Shown piece after piece: positions 1 to 11,294 of a DNA stretch of 64,000 nt. The position numbers and the translations under genes were made by a program. The stretch is taken from NCBI GenBank assembly GCA_037501455.1, contig CM074858.1, positions 47,365,001-47,429,000 of the forward strand, in the 5' to 3' direction. Source of the DNA: Lantana camara (taxonomy: Eukaryota > Streptophyta > Magnoliopsida > Lamiales > Verbenaceae). The notes under the pieces are model-generated. The model was not told where the DNA came from. It made no database searches and saw only the letters and a list, made by a program, of their open reading frames with translations. Numbering within the stretch: position 1 is the first letter of the stretch; every line of letters starts with the position of its first letter.

Positions 1-2507
1 TTTGTGGATTCCCTGCTCGATGGCCAAGTTGAAGGCCTTTTGAGCCTCATCCAGACAGTGCAGGGAGGCTGTGAACTTGAAGGCCTTAGAGTGACAGAAC
101 TTAATGAGGGCCTCTTTGTTTGCTCGTTCAAGGCTCCGAGGCCATTCGTTCATGGTATCATTAAACTTCCTTTCAGCCTCCAGAGCCCTCGTTCTCCAGT
201 TGTCACGCTCGGCCTCTGCCTTCTTAAAGCTCTCACCCACTCGGGCCAATTCGCCGCTCAAGCCATTTCGAGCGCTCTCCACCGCCACCAAGTCCTCCTT
301 CAACTTCTTCAACTCCCCCTCCGTCTTTCTGTATAAGTCTTTGAGAGACTCATACTTGGCTATTGCGGTGTCCAGCTCCGCTTGAATTTGAGCCGGATCG
401 TTAGCACGTGCCATCTTCTTGTACTTCGCTTTGCGATCGGCATAAACTGAGGCCCGCTTTTGAATGTTCTTGAGCCGAGGGAGTACTTGTTGTACGAGTT
501 CAAGAGGAAGAAAAAACTTCAGCAAAAGAGTATTGGAAAGACGCAATACAGTAAAAGTATAGAGACTTACGGAGATCAGGGCGTGCGCTGCATCAAGGGC
601 TACCGTCTCCACAGGCTCATTGTACAAATGTTTGTGATCCGTCGAGAATTGGGCCCTGCCATAGAGGTCCTCGCTGACGGATTGGGCTAGCGTACCGGGC
701 CGTAACAGAACTGGCCCGCCATCAGAGGCACCTGAGAAGTTCCTATCCCCCCGCCGAGTGAACGCCCATAAGTGTTCCTCTTCTGAGGAGGTGGTTTCCC
801 CATCACCCTTGGGGCCTTCAGCCACTTGTTTTCCTTTGCCCCTGATCGCTACAGTGTCGGGCATCCTCTTCCTCTTACGGGAGGGTATACTGGCGCTTGG
901 CAGAGTCTCGCTTATGGTCAAAGGAGGCATTGCTTGGTCAACAACGGGAAGTTCGAGCACCCTTGAGTCTGCCGGAGGGGGAGGTGGTCGAACCATTATT
1001 CCGCCAGCAGAGTTGGCCGCACGGTTTTCCTCCCTGCCACGAGGGAGTTGTGCGTTCGAAGAGGAACTTGTGCCGCGAGCGTCCCTCCTGCTACCCCTGT
1101 TTCGGGGGCGTTGTTGCTCCCCTTTTGGGGCCTGGTTTCTGTTAGCGTGAGCAAAACGAGCGGCATGTCTAATTCCTCCTGCCATCTCTAAGATATATGC
1201 TCCTGTAAGAAAAGCAAGCACCCAAGTCAAAACTCCTTGAAATAAGTTATCAGTTATGCAAAATTGGGAAAAGATAAAGGCAGTTAGTGTCCCTATCTAA
1301 AGGTTAGTGCCCTAAGAATCTAACCATCTCTCTCCATGTCACGAGCCGGGGGATTGTCAAGATAATAAGGGTCGTTGGACAGGTCACACAGGAACATAAG
1401 CTCTGCGTCGTCTATCCAATCTTTCGCTTCAATAAGGTGGCCCTCGTCCCTTAGAGCTTCAACCAGACTCTTGACCCAGTCCCTGGGAAGGGCAGGTTCC
1501 AGACGGATCTTTGAAACTGAGCCCCAGCTTGAGGGCACCCCAAAGCCTTCTTCTGGGGGAGCCTTGATAAAAATAAATTTTTCTTTCCAGTCAGGACCGT
1601 ATGTGCTGGAGGGGGAATTGATTAGCTTGGTGTGAGCCTTCGCTTGAATATAATAAAAGCGTGCCTCAGGGGATGAGCGTGATGAGGAAACTACTTGGAA
1701 GAGTACAGTAAAGTTCCGCGTGAAGGGCTCGTAACCAACGCTTCTCATCAGAATTACAAAGCTTGTTAATAAGGCTAGGCCGTTGGGCATAATTTGGGAA
1801 GGACAGAGGTGCAGGTCATTCAATAAACGCACCATTGGGGCCGAAATGGGAAACCTCAAACCCCTAGAGCTGACCGCATCTACATAAACGGCCATCTCCC
1901 CAGGAGGAGGATGGTTGGCGCGCTCGTGCTCAGCAGGGATTCTCCATATGAAGCGCTCGTCCCAGAAGATAGGCGGCAACATTGTTTTCACCGCTCCTAG
2001 AGTAACCGTGTTAGGAGTTTCGTCTGGGGTGCGCTCGGTAGCCTGGTAGCCTGAGCTTCCACCCTCCTTAGATCCTTTGGGCCTTCTGGTTTTCTTGGGC
2101 TTTTGAGGGTTCTTGCCCTTTCCTTTGTCACGGGCTCTTTCAGAAGGCCCTGCTATTTCATCAGCATCCGACACCGGCGCCGCCATCGCTACTGTCACGG
2201 TATGGCGGTGAGGGTGAGTAGCACTTGCAGTAATGGGAAGAGTACCCCCCTGTCTCGTTGCCTCCATCACCAAGTCCATCTCTTCGAAAAGGGGTTCAGC
2301 CCCTTCTGGGTCCCTTACATATATGGCGGTCATGGCCCCTTCCAACCCTCCATCCCTGGATGATTCCGATGGAGATGAATTTTGGGTGGCCATCTCCCCT
2401 AGTTCCCGGGCTAATTCTTCAACGCGTTGATTGGCCATGGTAATGGGGAGATTGGGGAAGGTTATAGAAAACCTGGAAGATGGGATTTTTCTAAAAGAAA
2501 AGAACAA
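1..2507 (-). CDS. Antisense accessory ORF of the Tat-type element (Transposase_28 / plant-mobile-domain-like), partial
   Basis: The reading frame starts at 2507, or more likely at the Met at 2438 (MANQRVEEL). It runs to a stop at 1320-1322. A likely 122-nt intron lies at 1324-1203: donor G|GTTAGA, acceptor CTTTTCTTACAG. Splicing keeps the frame and opens it from 1202 through base 1, off the window edge. Exon 1 has a Ser/Gly-rich start, a basic KKTRRPKG stretch, then a globular part containing RLLNDLHLCPSQIMPNGLAL, which resembles the 'putative gypsy-type transposon' domain (PF04195). Exon 2 has RKRKR and a long charged coiled coil (ESARNGLSGELARVGESFK). No catalytic motif is visible. Such ORFs are known in Tat elements; their role is unknown. 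Splicing is predicted only. A second possible donor at 544-549 begins a 54-nt stretch that is open in frame, so no intron is needed there. Confidence 0.6.
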
Positions 2508-3076
2508 GGATTCTTGGAGAAATCAAGCTTGGGAAGTTACTCAATCCTAATGATGATCCTAAAATTAATGAAGTTAGAAAGTTTCACTGGATGTTACCTT
2601 GAGATTTCTGGGAAAAACTTGGAGGAAAGAAGGAATGCTCTGGAACTGGTATGCAAAGAGTTTTTCTGCAAAGGAATGCTCAGGAGATAAGTTCGCGTAA
2701 AAAGATGGGGAGGTTTCAGAATCCCTTATTTATAGGGATGGGAGTTGGTACATTTATGACAAGAAATTCAAAATAGGTAATCATTTCCCGCCTAGGAAAC
2801 CGTTCACTTTATGGAAACGTCGCGCACTTTTCAAGTCTCACTCGCCCCACGCGCATCAGCATTTAATTCTTGTATACTCCAAAGGGTCAGAAGAAAGGAC
2901 AGCATTTAATGCCTGGACATGACAAGCAATCAGATGAAAGGACCGCATTAATGGCGTAATCGGAAAGAATATTGATCAACACGTCAAAAACCCTCCCGAG
3001 CGCCACGATCGGAGGATTGCACATGATGAATTCTACAGCCCTTATTACAAAGGACTGCAGAATTGAGGGGGCAAAA
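2508..3076. other. Upstream region of the antisense ORF and polypurine tract of the Tat-type element
   Basis: No gene was found here. It holds the minus-strand TATA box of the antisense ORF near 2730 and ends in the purine-rich run AATTGAGGGGGCAAAA (3061-3076), which abuts the LTR and is the probable plus-strand primer. Small ORFs in this stretch have no recognisable content. Confidence 0.5.
2725..2735 (-). promoter_or_regulatory. TATA box for the antisense ORF
   Basis: On the minus strand the bases read CTATAAATAAG. This is about 220 bp upstream of the first ATG (2507) and 290 bp upstream of the preferred ATG (2438). It suggests that the antisense ORF has its own promoter, separate from the LTR. 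Confidence 0.5.
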
Positions 3077-3902
3077 TGATGGGGCCAAAACACGCTCATC
3101 TACTTTCTCGGCACGTAGCGCTTTGGGATGATGACACTTGTCTCTCCAAGGTTGCATCAGGCGTATACGAGCGCTGACATCCTCCAAGGACACGTGTCAG
3201 CTCTGTTGCGGATACGTGTGCATTAACAGTATTGCTCTTACCGCTCTTCCACAAGCATCGTTGATACAGCATGAGTAGTACCTCAATCAATCTAAGTAAG
3301 TCTACTACGAGCGCTACACTCCCTCGGAGAGGCTCCCGCTTCAATCTCTTACGACAAGCTCCAACCCTCCTCCCCTAGCGGATATCTTGGCCTCCAAGGC
3401 TTCTGGTTGTCACGAGCGCGCTCTTAGGCCCTCGTTACCAACCTCTCAAACGGCTCTCTGACACATCGTACATGCCCGCGCACCTGCCACTGTTGCCAAC
3501 ACTAACTTTCAGCAGCTTTTGCAGAAGATTCCTCCTAGGTTTCTCTCTCACACTGCCACGTGTTAGGGCAACATTCGGCCAGGACCACATGCGGTAAATG
3601 ACCAAAGGGTCCTTGACCCTCAACTATAAATGGGAGTCTTCATCTCTTTCACGGTAAGCGATCTCCATTGCTACAACTCCTACTAAACTTACTTCTTCTC
3701 TTTCAGATCTACATCTGACTTGAGCGTCGGAGAGCCAAACTGGGCACCACCCCCAGTTCCCCCAGTTTGGCCTTCTGACTCTTCTGTGTGTTTGTCCTAG
3801 CAGGTAGAACCCCCATTCTTTCCGGCGATTTCTGGTGACTTCCCCATTCAAATAAATTCTAAAGTGATCGGATTCTGATCCACACCTTTTGGGAACCCAT
3901 CA
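3077..3902 (+). repeat. 3' LTR of the Tat-type element (826 bp)
   Basis: It begins TGATGGGGCC after the polypurine tract and ends GGAACCCATCA. A TATA box (CTATAAATG) is at 3624-3632 and a CT-rich leader follows. GGTAAGCG near 3650 and a CTTTCAG near 3700 could be splice sites, but they are only about 55 nt apart, so I do not claim an intron. The 5' LTR is not in the window. Confidence 0.6.
3624..3632 (+). promoter_or_regulatory. TATA box in the Tat-type LTR
   Basis: CTATAAATG is followed by a CT-rich stretch about 30 bp downstream, the usual layout of a plant LTR promoter. Confidence 0.5.
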
Positions 3903-3934
3903 ACCTTGATGGAGGCGAGAATTTAGGAAAATTC

Positions 3935-4335
3935 CTATTGACAATAAACACTAAAAAATGCATGCCGATTAGAATGCTAATGCGCAACTTACAACCAATT
4001 TAAAATGCAACACGTTGGGACAATTATATTAATGGCATGGATATAATAAAAAAACTTAAATAATTTAAACAGAGTACTTAACAAGTCACTTATGCGATTT
4101 CGGACCACAATTATGATAACATACATAAGTATGAAGCAAGTTAAATTAATACAATATGATGCACGTGTTTATGAATGCATTGAAGAACCTGTCACCGTAG
4201 AAATGCTATGGTTGAGTCCGATATCCATTCGTTGTTGGTTGACTTCCAAGCTTGTCTCGAATATTTGATCATTCTCTAATTTTCCCCACGGTCTTTTATC
4301 TTCAAATTCCTTGGTAAGACTTTTTATAGCTTTAG
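3935..4335 (-). mobile_element. Element F: leader remnant of the A/E family
   Basis: Read on the minus strand it aligns with the leader of A (about 8840-9180) and E (about 50450-50760). Shared marks are the block GGTTCTTCAATGCATTCATAA and the end TAGTGTTTATTGTCAATAGG, just before where gag starts in D. A translated fragment (KEFEDKRPWGKLEN) matches the E remnant DFEELEDRG. Primer site and LTR are missing because C inserted at 4336. TTTAG at 4331-4335 may be the C target duplication, but its partner is lost. The 32 bases 3903-3934 between the Tat LTR and F are unassigned. Confidence 0.5.
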
Positions 4336-5200
4336 TGTAACACCCCAAACGAAGGATGCCACATCCCCCGCACTAAGACCCAGATCCAGTCACGAAATGG
4401 AAAGTCCATGCCCGAATCCGAATCAAAGCGAACGGGAGACCAACTCACACACTAGGCTAGGCGGATCTAACTCGACAGAGTCAGAGCGCGAAAGCAATTT
4501 AAACAATTATCATCAGATAGCGGAAGCAATTAAATCAATGTACAAAATAAGTGACGGATTCAACTAGCATAGATACCTAGTCCCGAATCTCAAATCATCG
4601 CAACGTAATAAACCAATATAAGTATCAGCAGAATAGCTAATTACATCCAAATGCTAGCATACTAACACCACACGGGTTTAAGTCTAAGTAGAGCATAAAA
4701 CAAAATCTCCAAAAGTGAAATCAGAATACATAACATAAATAGAGTATGTGACAAATGAATCTTAACACCAACTAAACCGACAAGTGTGACCCAGAAGACT
4801 CACATCCGCCTAGCTCAAGCCAAAAGAAACCTGCAACTAAAAAATAAATTAGGTGTCAGTCAACTGACTGAGTGAGGGGGGCTAACGCACACCCACTGTA
4901 TATATATATAGAGCATAACACATATCAGAAGGGTGGACTCATGAACCGGAGATAGGTGTTGTATACCAAAGACATTTCCAAAAGTACCCAAAAGATAGTT
5001 ATATAAGATGTAGAAAACATTTCAGAAACTCTATCTCGATTCACGATTCCCAGACAGAACAGATCACATGCTCGGCGAGTACGAGCTTCCAACCTTTACT
5101 CCTCAGACATATCAAAACATAAAATACCAAATCAATCCAACCATCACACCAATGATGGAGGAGATGTACCGTCCCCAAACCATCCATAACAGACATACCC
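4336..5200 (-). repeat. C 3' LTR, segment 1 (LTR 3' end)
   Basis: It begins TGTAACACCCC, the reverse complement of the LTR end GGGGTGTTACA. It holds the palindrome TCAGTCAACTGACTGA (4856-4871) next to CTGCAACTAAAAAA, a splice-acceptor-like site read on the minus strand. It ends in the TACCC target duplication of A. It pairs base for base with 48890-49755. Confidence 0.75.
5196..5200. repeat. Left target-site duplication of A (TACCC)
   Basis: TACCC directly precedes the first TG of A and recurs at 21281-21285 after its last CA. The uninterrupted C LTR at 49751 reads TACCCTCAAGG with a single TACCC, so it serves as the empty site. Confidence 0.9.
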
Positions 5201-5544
5201 TGTAACGCCCCGATTTTCAGACAGTCAGGTACGCTCGACACGTGTGGGTTTCGAGCGTTAGGATTTTATTTTATTATTTTCGTTTATTTAATTTAAACGT
5301 GTTAGATTAATTCCTATAAATTGTGTTCAACATGATTACGTGATAGTTATGTGATATGCATTTCATTTTGAGAATCTTTGTATGAATGGAATTTAATTGT
5401 TACATGAATTAATTGTCCAATTTGATTTAATTGCCAAATTGTCCCTAAATGCTCATTTCTTTCAATTGAGGGACTAAATTGCATACAAACCTTTTGGGGA
5501 CCTAATTGATCACTTTCCAAACCTTTTATACTCAATTGCATGAC

Positions 5545-5553
5545 TTATAAAAC
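5545..5553 (+). promoter_or_regulatory. Candidate TATA box of the A LTR
   Basis: CTTATAAAA lies about 240 bp before the conserved donor-like AAG|GTATAT. The same site recurs in LTR2 and LTR3. A nearby TTTTATA (5525) is an alternative. Confidence 0.35.
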
Positions 5554-5787
5554 TTGGGGGATTGGATCATAATTATTACATATTTCCCCAAAAATATCGA
5601 TATATGCATCTCTTTCACAATCATCATTTTCATTCATCAAGAATCATCATCCATTTTGCTCCTTTCTACCGAGCCAAACCCCAAGGAGGAAAAGGGAGAT
5701 TTCATCCTTTCAAGTCATGATCATGAAGGAATTAGGAGCTTTGAAGCATCATCATCTCATCTCATCTCTTTCTTTCTTCCTTTCAAG

Positions 5788-7976
5788 GTATATGATTGAT
5801 ATTTCATGATTCTTGAATTTATGTATGAAGCTAGGGTTTAGGATTCAAGCTTGATAATTTATGTGTTTGGTGTTAGAAACTTGATTAGGAGCCTTAGACT
5901 TGAAAACATGTATGAATTCTTGAGAATTATGAGATTATATAATGAATTTGTATATATGCTAAAGTTGATGATTCTTGAGAATCAAAGGATGAATTAAGTG
6001 TTTATGTTAGTTTTTATTGTACTTTAAGTATATAAGTATGTTTCTTACTTGATTTAATGCATTTGGTGGAAGTTTTTATGATGTTTTGATGATTTTGAAT
6101 GTGATCCGAGAGCTCCCCTGTTTTCTGCTCTGTTTTGAGCTTTCTGCTCAGCGGGAACGGCCCTTCCCGTCCCCTTTGATTTCCCGGAACGGCCGTTCCC
6201 ATCCTTTGAATGTTTTGGCCAGCGAGGCTGGGAACGGCCCTTCCCATTTTGGCCTAAAGCCGGAACGGCCGTTCCCGTCTTCAGCACTGTTACAGAAGAT
6301 CACACAGCCAATTCTGCATTTATGTCATTTGTTCTAAATGACCGTTTACCCCTCAAACGTACTCGGATTGACCTGAATTTCGAACTGTAGAAACTACATT
6401 GAGTCTAAAGTATTCTCCAATTGGAATCACCTCATTATCATTTCTGGTTTGTGAGATATATCCATTTTAATTTGGTGTCGCCACTCTACCGAAAATCTGC
6501 ATTCACTCAACTTCGAGCTTACGCCATTTTCTCCTCACTTTGAATTAGGATACGAGCCATATATATTCGGAAAGGTGTTTTTGTCTAGTTTTCTATCCAA
6601 CAAACAAAACCCAATTCCAAATTCTATAACTCAAGATATTCCAGTTTTCCTACAGCTTGTACATTTCCGAAAACTGTCAACTTTTGCCAAACTTTGCCAA
6701 AACCTCTTTTCTCGCATCCCTTTCACTCTCTCGGCTCCCGTATGCGATTTATATGATTGGAATACTTGAATATTTGATGATTATATGGTTATTTGACATT
6801 TTATGGTCTTTGCTTTTAAACTTAATTGTTAACTCCATGCTTTATGTAAAACGAATTGGTATGATTGCATGCCTTAAATACGTGATCTCCGTGAAATTAC
6901 TTGTCTTCTTGTAAATTATCCCATTCCATTTATAAGTATCTATATGATCGTTACGTGCAAGTATACGTTTATTTCATACAAGAATATGTTCATGGTTACG
7001 CCGTGCGTCATTACATGGAATAATGTCCTTGAATTGTGGTCTCATGCACGTACATTGTTCCGTTTCTTGTCCAGTTATTCTCCAGGGCGGAGATTGTGGA
7101 TCATGAGCACGTTCACGCATTCATGAGTCGCGTGTCGCCTGTCAGGTGAGGTTTAATTTCTAGTTACATAGAACCCGTATATCCCTTATGTGATATTTCG
7201 GCCAAAAGGTATTTATATTGATAATTTCCATAAACTATTGACCACGATTTATAGCTACATTTTATCAAGTCATATATTATTTCACGCAAGTCATGTTTCA
7301 AGCAAGCAAGCCATGATTGTCCATGTTCATGATTTCAAGCATGTTTAGGCGAGTAGCATGATCGTTCACGATGGGCCCGAGGGTAGTGACTAGAGCCAAC
7401 CGGGAAAGCAAGGGCTGACGGGTAACTCTGGTGCTATCCTCACCGTATTTGGGGTCACCCCTGAATCCACTAGGAGGTTAGTGGAGGAAGGAGCTCCGGG
7501 CTTAGGGATTCATGTACCCTCTGCTCACCATGTCGTGGATGGTGAAGGCTAGCTACCTTCCCATCATTGGAGGGAGAAGGAGACTGGGGACGAGTCCGGC
7601 ACCACGGATGCGCCTCGGGTTATTTCATGATTGTTACTCCATGAATATGTTACCTGATTACACTATTGCACGATAACACGATAATTGATTGCATGATCAC
7701 CTCTTGATTAATAAACAAGCAAGCATGTCCATATTCATTTGGAGTAAGGTTGGAGACCGCCCTCACTCGCCGGGGCCATGTATTGATTGATTGCATGATA
7801 AGGAACAAGTATTTAATATTGACAGTTGTATTCTCGGGCGAAGCTAGGTTTTTATTGAACTTGTATATTTATCTTTTATAAACCTTTACCCGAGAATATA
7901 ACTTGCATGTTATCTGCGCTAATATATATGTAAACCCCTCACTCGGTCTTCACAGACTGATGCCTCCACCTTTCAG
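5788..7976 (+). other. Predicted intra-LTR intron of A (2189 nt)
   Basis: Donor TTTCAAG|GTATATG; branch-point-like CTGAT inside GACTGATGCC (near 7956-7964); pyrimidine-rich tract CCTCCACCTTTCAG ending at 7976. TATTGCAG at 7985 is a second possible acceptor. Matching donor, CTRAY and acceptor positions occur in B, C, E and G. Splicing is inferred from sequence only; removal would take out most ATGs of the U5 region from the mRNA leader. Confidence 0.45.
6152..6275. repeat. Palindrome cluster in A LTR1
   Basis: Four units alternate between GGGAACGGCCCTTCCC and the perfect palindrome GGAACGGCCGTTCC. They start 364 nt after the donor-like site. Copies are at 12596-12719 and 19040-19163. Similar clusters occur in D (61126-61347) and, with different bases, in E (53868-53962). 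Confidence 0.75.
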
Positions 7977-8399
7977 GTATTGCAGGTGCACGCTAGGCGG
8001 GAGTGAGTCGAGTCGGGTCCAGTTCATGTAGTCGTGTCATCCGTGGTTCGTGCATTTAATTATCATTATTATTATTATTATTAGTGTTAATTCAGGAATT
8101 GTAGTTATTGTTATTCGTTAATGGAAGATGATAATGTATTGATATGATAGTCTAGATTGTGCACTACTTGATAAATGAGATATGTCATGATTGAACTGAA
8201 GGAAATAATTGCTATTGTTGAAGTATGCTTCCGTTTTGTCATGTCGCATGTTTAAGTTTCCCGCCTAGCTTGTCGTGTATTGCATTGTCACCCGTTCGCT
8301 ATAGGTTGGTTCATGTACGGATTGGCCGTTTCGTATGTGGATTGACCTATAGTGCGGGGGTGTGGCACCTCCACGTGTTAAGGGGTGCTACATCTGAGG

Positions 8400-8411
8400 T
8401 GGTATCAGAGC
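8400..8411 (+). other. Primer binding site of A (initiator Met tRNA)
   Basis: TGGTATCAGAGC starts 7 bp after the LTR end and is the usual plant sequence complementary to the 3' end of initiator methionine tRNA. It recurs at 14844-14855. Confidence 0.9.
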
Positions 8412-10186
8412 CCGGTTGCAAAACCGAGGTTCTAGTGTCGTGTCATGTCGAGTCTAGGTCGTACGGCATAGGAATTACTTGATAATTTGAGAGTCCTGCA
8501 TTTTATTTGAAATCAATTGGCTATTTGGATTCTCTGAATTACCTGAAATACTTGATAACTTGTACTTTACATTAGTTCATGCTATTAATTGCCATTGAGT
8601 GATCTTGAATTGTTTGGAATTTATATGGCCAACGTATTTATTTAAATATTGACGAAATACTTGTTTCAATTTATATTAAATTCTTGTTGTCAGCATCAAT
8701 TATGTGACCATTAAGTGACTCGCACATGCTTCACCCACATGCATTTATTTGCAAAGCAAGTTGTGAGTGATAGGTTTTGGGAAATATATGAATCAAGACC
8801 GGGGGACTTTGAAGATTTACGAAACGGATCAGCCGTGTGAACCAAGTTGCAATTTGGCCAACCAGGAACGGACACCGGAACCGAGCCCAACATTACTACG
8901 GTGCAAGGTTCTTCAATGCATTCATAAGCACGTGCATTGTAATTGTTAATTAAATTGTTCCTCATTTATAAACCTTGATTTAATTATATTCAGACTTTCT
9001 TTCTTGATGTCTTGAGTGGCTATTCAAATTATTCGCATTACTTATATTCCTTTATTTATATGTATACCTTCAAAGTGATATAGTTGATTCGACGTGTTGC
9101 ATTTCAAATTTGTTGATAGGTATACGGTGTACATGTGCACTTTAACCATCATGCATTATTTAGTGTTTATTGTCAATAGGCTTCTCGGATGTTCTGCATA
9201 ATCTTTGCTCCTATTTCTACAATTTGAATTTTAAGGAAGAGATTTTGAATCAGTGGGTACCATGGTGGTAACCGGGTTATTTGATTTGGATTGAGAGTTT
9301 AGGAAATTTTGGGGTTGTGAGAAGAATTTGCTTGAGAGTCGGTAAGAGCAGGAGGTGTGAAGTAGATATTGGAAAATTTTGGGAAACGGGAACATGATGA
9401 TAAGCTCAAGCAGATAAATGTTCAGTGGGTCTTTCAACCTTCAGGAATTGCGCAGTATTTTGGAAATCCAGTAAGGGTAGGAGAAAGAACTTCCTTGTTT
9501 TGGATTAGGATGCTAGCTGGACAAGATATCAATTTTAGAAGCAGTAGAGGGTAATTATAGGACACGGCATTTTCATGAATAGCAGAAGGGGTATAGGATA
9601 TTGAAGAATTTTAAAAATCAAATCAAAGTGGTGACGGTCAAGGAATTTCAAGCTGGGTATGTCTTTAACAGAAAGATTAGAAAGGAACCACTAATCCCAA
9701 AATCTTGATCAATGACAAGTAAGACGAGGAAAAGGTTACGGGAATTAAATCAGCAGAGAAGCTTGCAAGTGGGAAAAGATAGGGCACATTTAAAGAATTT
9801 AGAAAATCTCCATTTTCTTAAGGGGGAGAGCCGGTCTGGAAGTAAACTTAAATCAGAAGCTAGATAGCACTCGGAAAGTTGGAATTTTGAGAAAATCAAT
9901 TCTTCCTGGAAACCTCTATCAGAATCGTGTGAAAGAAGTTTTCAATAAGTTAAGCTTTCCTCCTTCCTACACAAAGAAAAGTCCCATCATCGACAGTACC
10001 TTTGATCTATCATTATTTTCAGGAAGGTGGGTACACTGTCTGCAATCCTCCGACAACCTCAGGATATCATTTCACTCAGTAAATAGAAAAGGATTCAGTT
10101 TGGGCGATATCCGGAACCAATCTCGAGTTTTGATAGGTTAACCCCGACAAGAGTTTTCTTACGAAGTTGTTACTTGTGCCCTAGAG

Positions 10187-10471
10187 ATGTTTGGGAATGC
10201 TCGTCGTGCTTTCATTCGTGTGGTTGCCGCCGCCTCCATGAATACACCAGTTTACTATGAACCCTTCAGAGAGATGGAAGTTCGAGTGATCCTCTCTTTC
10301 AAGATATTTCGTGGAATTGTGGGGTATGTTATCGAATTTCAGGGGCCAAAGGAAGACGTTTCACTAGGACCTGATTCTTTCGGTTTCTATGCAAGTGGGC
10401 TTGCTGAATTACTCTCACGGGACGACGACCTTGATTCCTCTATTGCAAATATCCGCCGTATTGTTAACTAA
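10187..10471 (+). CDS. Unrecognised 94-aa ORF in A internal region
   Basis: The frame starts MFGNARRAFIRVVAAAS and ends SSIANIRRIVN. I do not recognise a family and see no membrane segment or catalytic motif. It is unchanged in the second unit at 16631-16915, but the units are so similar that this is not evidence of selection. It is the best-looking coding candidate in an otherwise non-coding region and may be a chance ORF or a decayed part of a lost gene. Confidence 0.2.
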   Translation: MFGNARRAFIRVVAAASMNTPVYYEPFREMEVRVILSFKIFRGIVGYVIEFQGPKEDVSLGPDSFGFYASGLAELLSRDDDLDSSIANIRRIVN

Positions 10472-10917
10472 GGGAGTAAGAGCTCAACTTTCAGATTACA
10501 AACAAGGAGTCAGGAAGGCTGCTTCGGGAAGAGGTTACTTTAAGTATTGAGATCGGAGAAATGGTAACACCTGTTTTCTCTGCTCGTTGGACAAGAACTT
10601 GCTTGGAACACAAAGCCAGTCTTTTAAGTTTGAATGGGCAATTACACTCTAACAGGAATATCAGGGTGTTTTCAATTCTGGAATCGGGAAGTAAATGTGA
10701 GAATCAGTGCAAGAATGGTTCAACCGGCAAATCTGTAATTCAGACGGGTCTGAAGATGTGGTGATTAATGATGATTTACTGATTATGTTAGAAAATAGCA
10801 CAATGGCAGAAATGGCTATCAAGAATGGGAATATCAAACCGTACTGGTGCAAAGCGGGAAAATCTCAACTGACGAATCAAGTATTCAACCGAATTAATTC
10901 AGTCTCAGAATTTCAAT

Positions 10918-11143
10918 CTTCGGTGAACGGTACACCTAATCATGCATATCACGTGCATTATTCATTTCTTATTATCATTATCTTGCTATCTTTATACCTG
11001 AATCATTATTTGTTATTAGTGTTGATTAATCTTCGGTGAACGGTACACCTAATCATGCATATCACGTGCATTATTCATTTCTTATTATCATTATCTTGCT
11101 ATCTTTATACCTGAATCATTATTTGTTATTAGTGTTGATTATT
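10918..11143. repeat. 113-bp direct tandem duplication in A
   Basis: CTTCGGTGAACGGTACACC starts at 10918 and again at 11031, and both copies run through the same AT-rich text. The same pair is present at 17362-17587, so it predates the tandem structure. Element D has a single related copy after its gag stop near 55975. Confidence 0.8.
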
Positions 11144-11294
11144 ATTTTATTATGATTATTCTTGCATATAAATCCTTGTTATTATTAATTGTAATGTGAA
11201 CAATTAATTGCATAAATGATAAATTTTATTTGATCCTTGTGTGGTAAGTGTTAATGTTTGTCTAAGTACTTGCTTGAATTTTAATTCGTGTGTG

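Larger units (their letters stand above)
1..3902 (+). mobile_element. 3' part of a Tat-type Ty3/gypsy LTR retrotransposon
   Basis: The right edge is an LTR that starts TGATGGGG and ends GGAACCCATCA, so its ends form the inverted pair TGATGGG/CCCATCA. A polypurine tract lies directly before it. To the left, on the opposite strand, is a long ORF with its own TATA box. A long antisense ORF between pol and the 3' LTR is a known trait of plant Tat-lineage elements (Grande/Retand group); assignment to that lineage is inference because gag-pol is outside the window. The first target-duplication bases would be ACCTT at 3903-3907, but the 5' partner is off-window. Confidence 0.6.
5201..8392 (+). repeat. 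A LTR1 (3192 bp)
   Basis: TGTAACGCCCC to GGTGCTACA. In order: TATA-like TTATAAAAC near 5546; a leader ending TTTCAAG|GTATAT at 5787/5788; four GGAACGGCCGTTCC-type palindromes at 6152-6275; a GC-rich block opened by ATGGGCCCGAGG (7371) and closed by CCTCGGG (7613-7619); the motif ACTCGGTC..GACTGATGCC (7941-7964); and CTTTCAGG (7976). The short ORFs in it overlap in several frames and do not look like genes. Confidence 0.9.

Noticed and set aside
544..597. Second intron in the antisense ORF at GTAAGT (54 nt)
   Set aside because: The stretch is a multiple of three and open in frame, and 54 nt is short for a plant intron; continuous reading is simpler.
3903..3934. A primer binding site after the Tat-type LTR (TGGAGGCGAGAATTT)
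   Set aside because: The antisense ORF and polypurine tract on the left show this is the 3' LTR, so no primer site is expected; the match to a tRNA end could not be confirmed.
5554..5799. 81-aa ORF near the A LTR promoter, repeated three times
   Set aside because: Hydrophobic low-complexity start, runs across the donor-like site, and is not kept in the E or D LTR.
6014..6337. Overlapping ORFs of 77-83 aa on both strands across the A palindromes
   Set aside because: Open in several frames because of the repeated GGAACGGCCGTTCC motif; the D LTR shows the same effect at 60986-61416.
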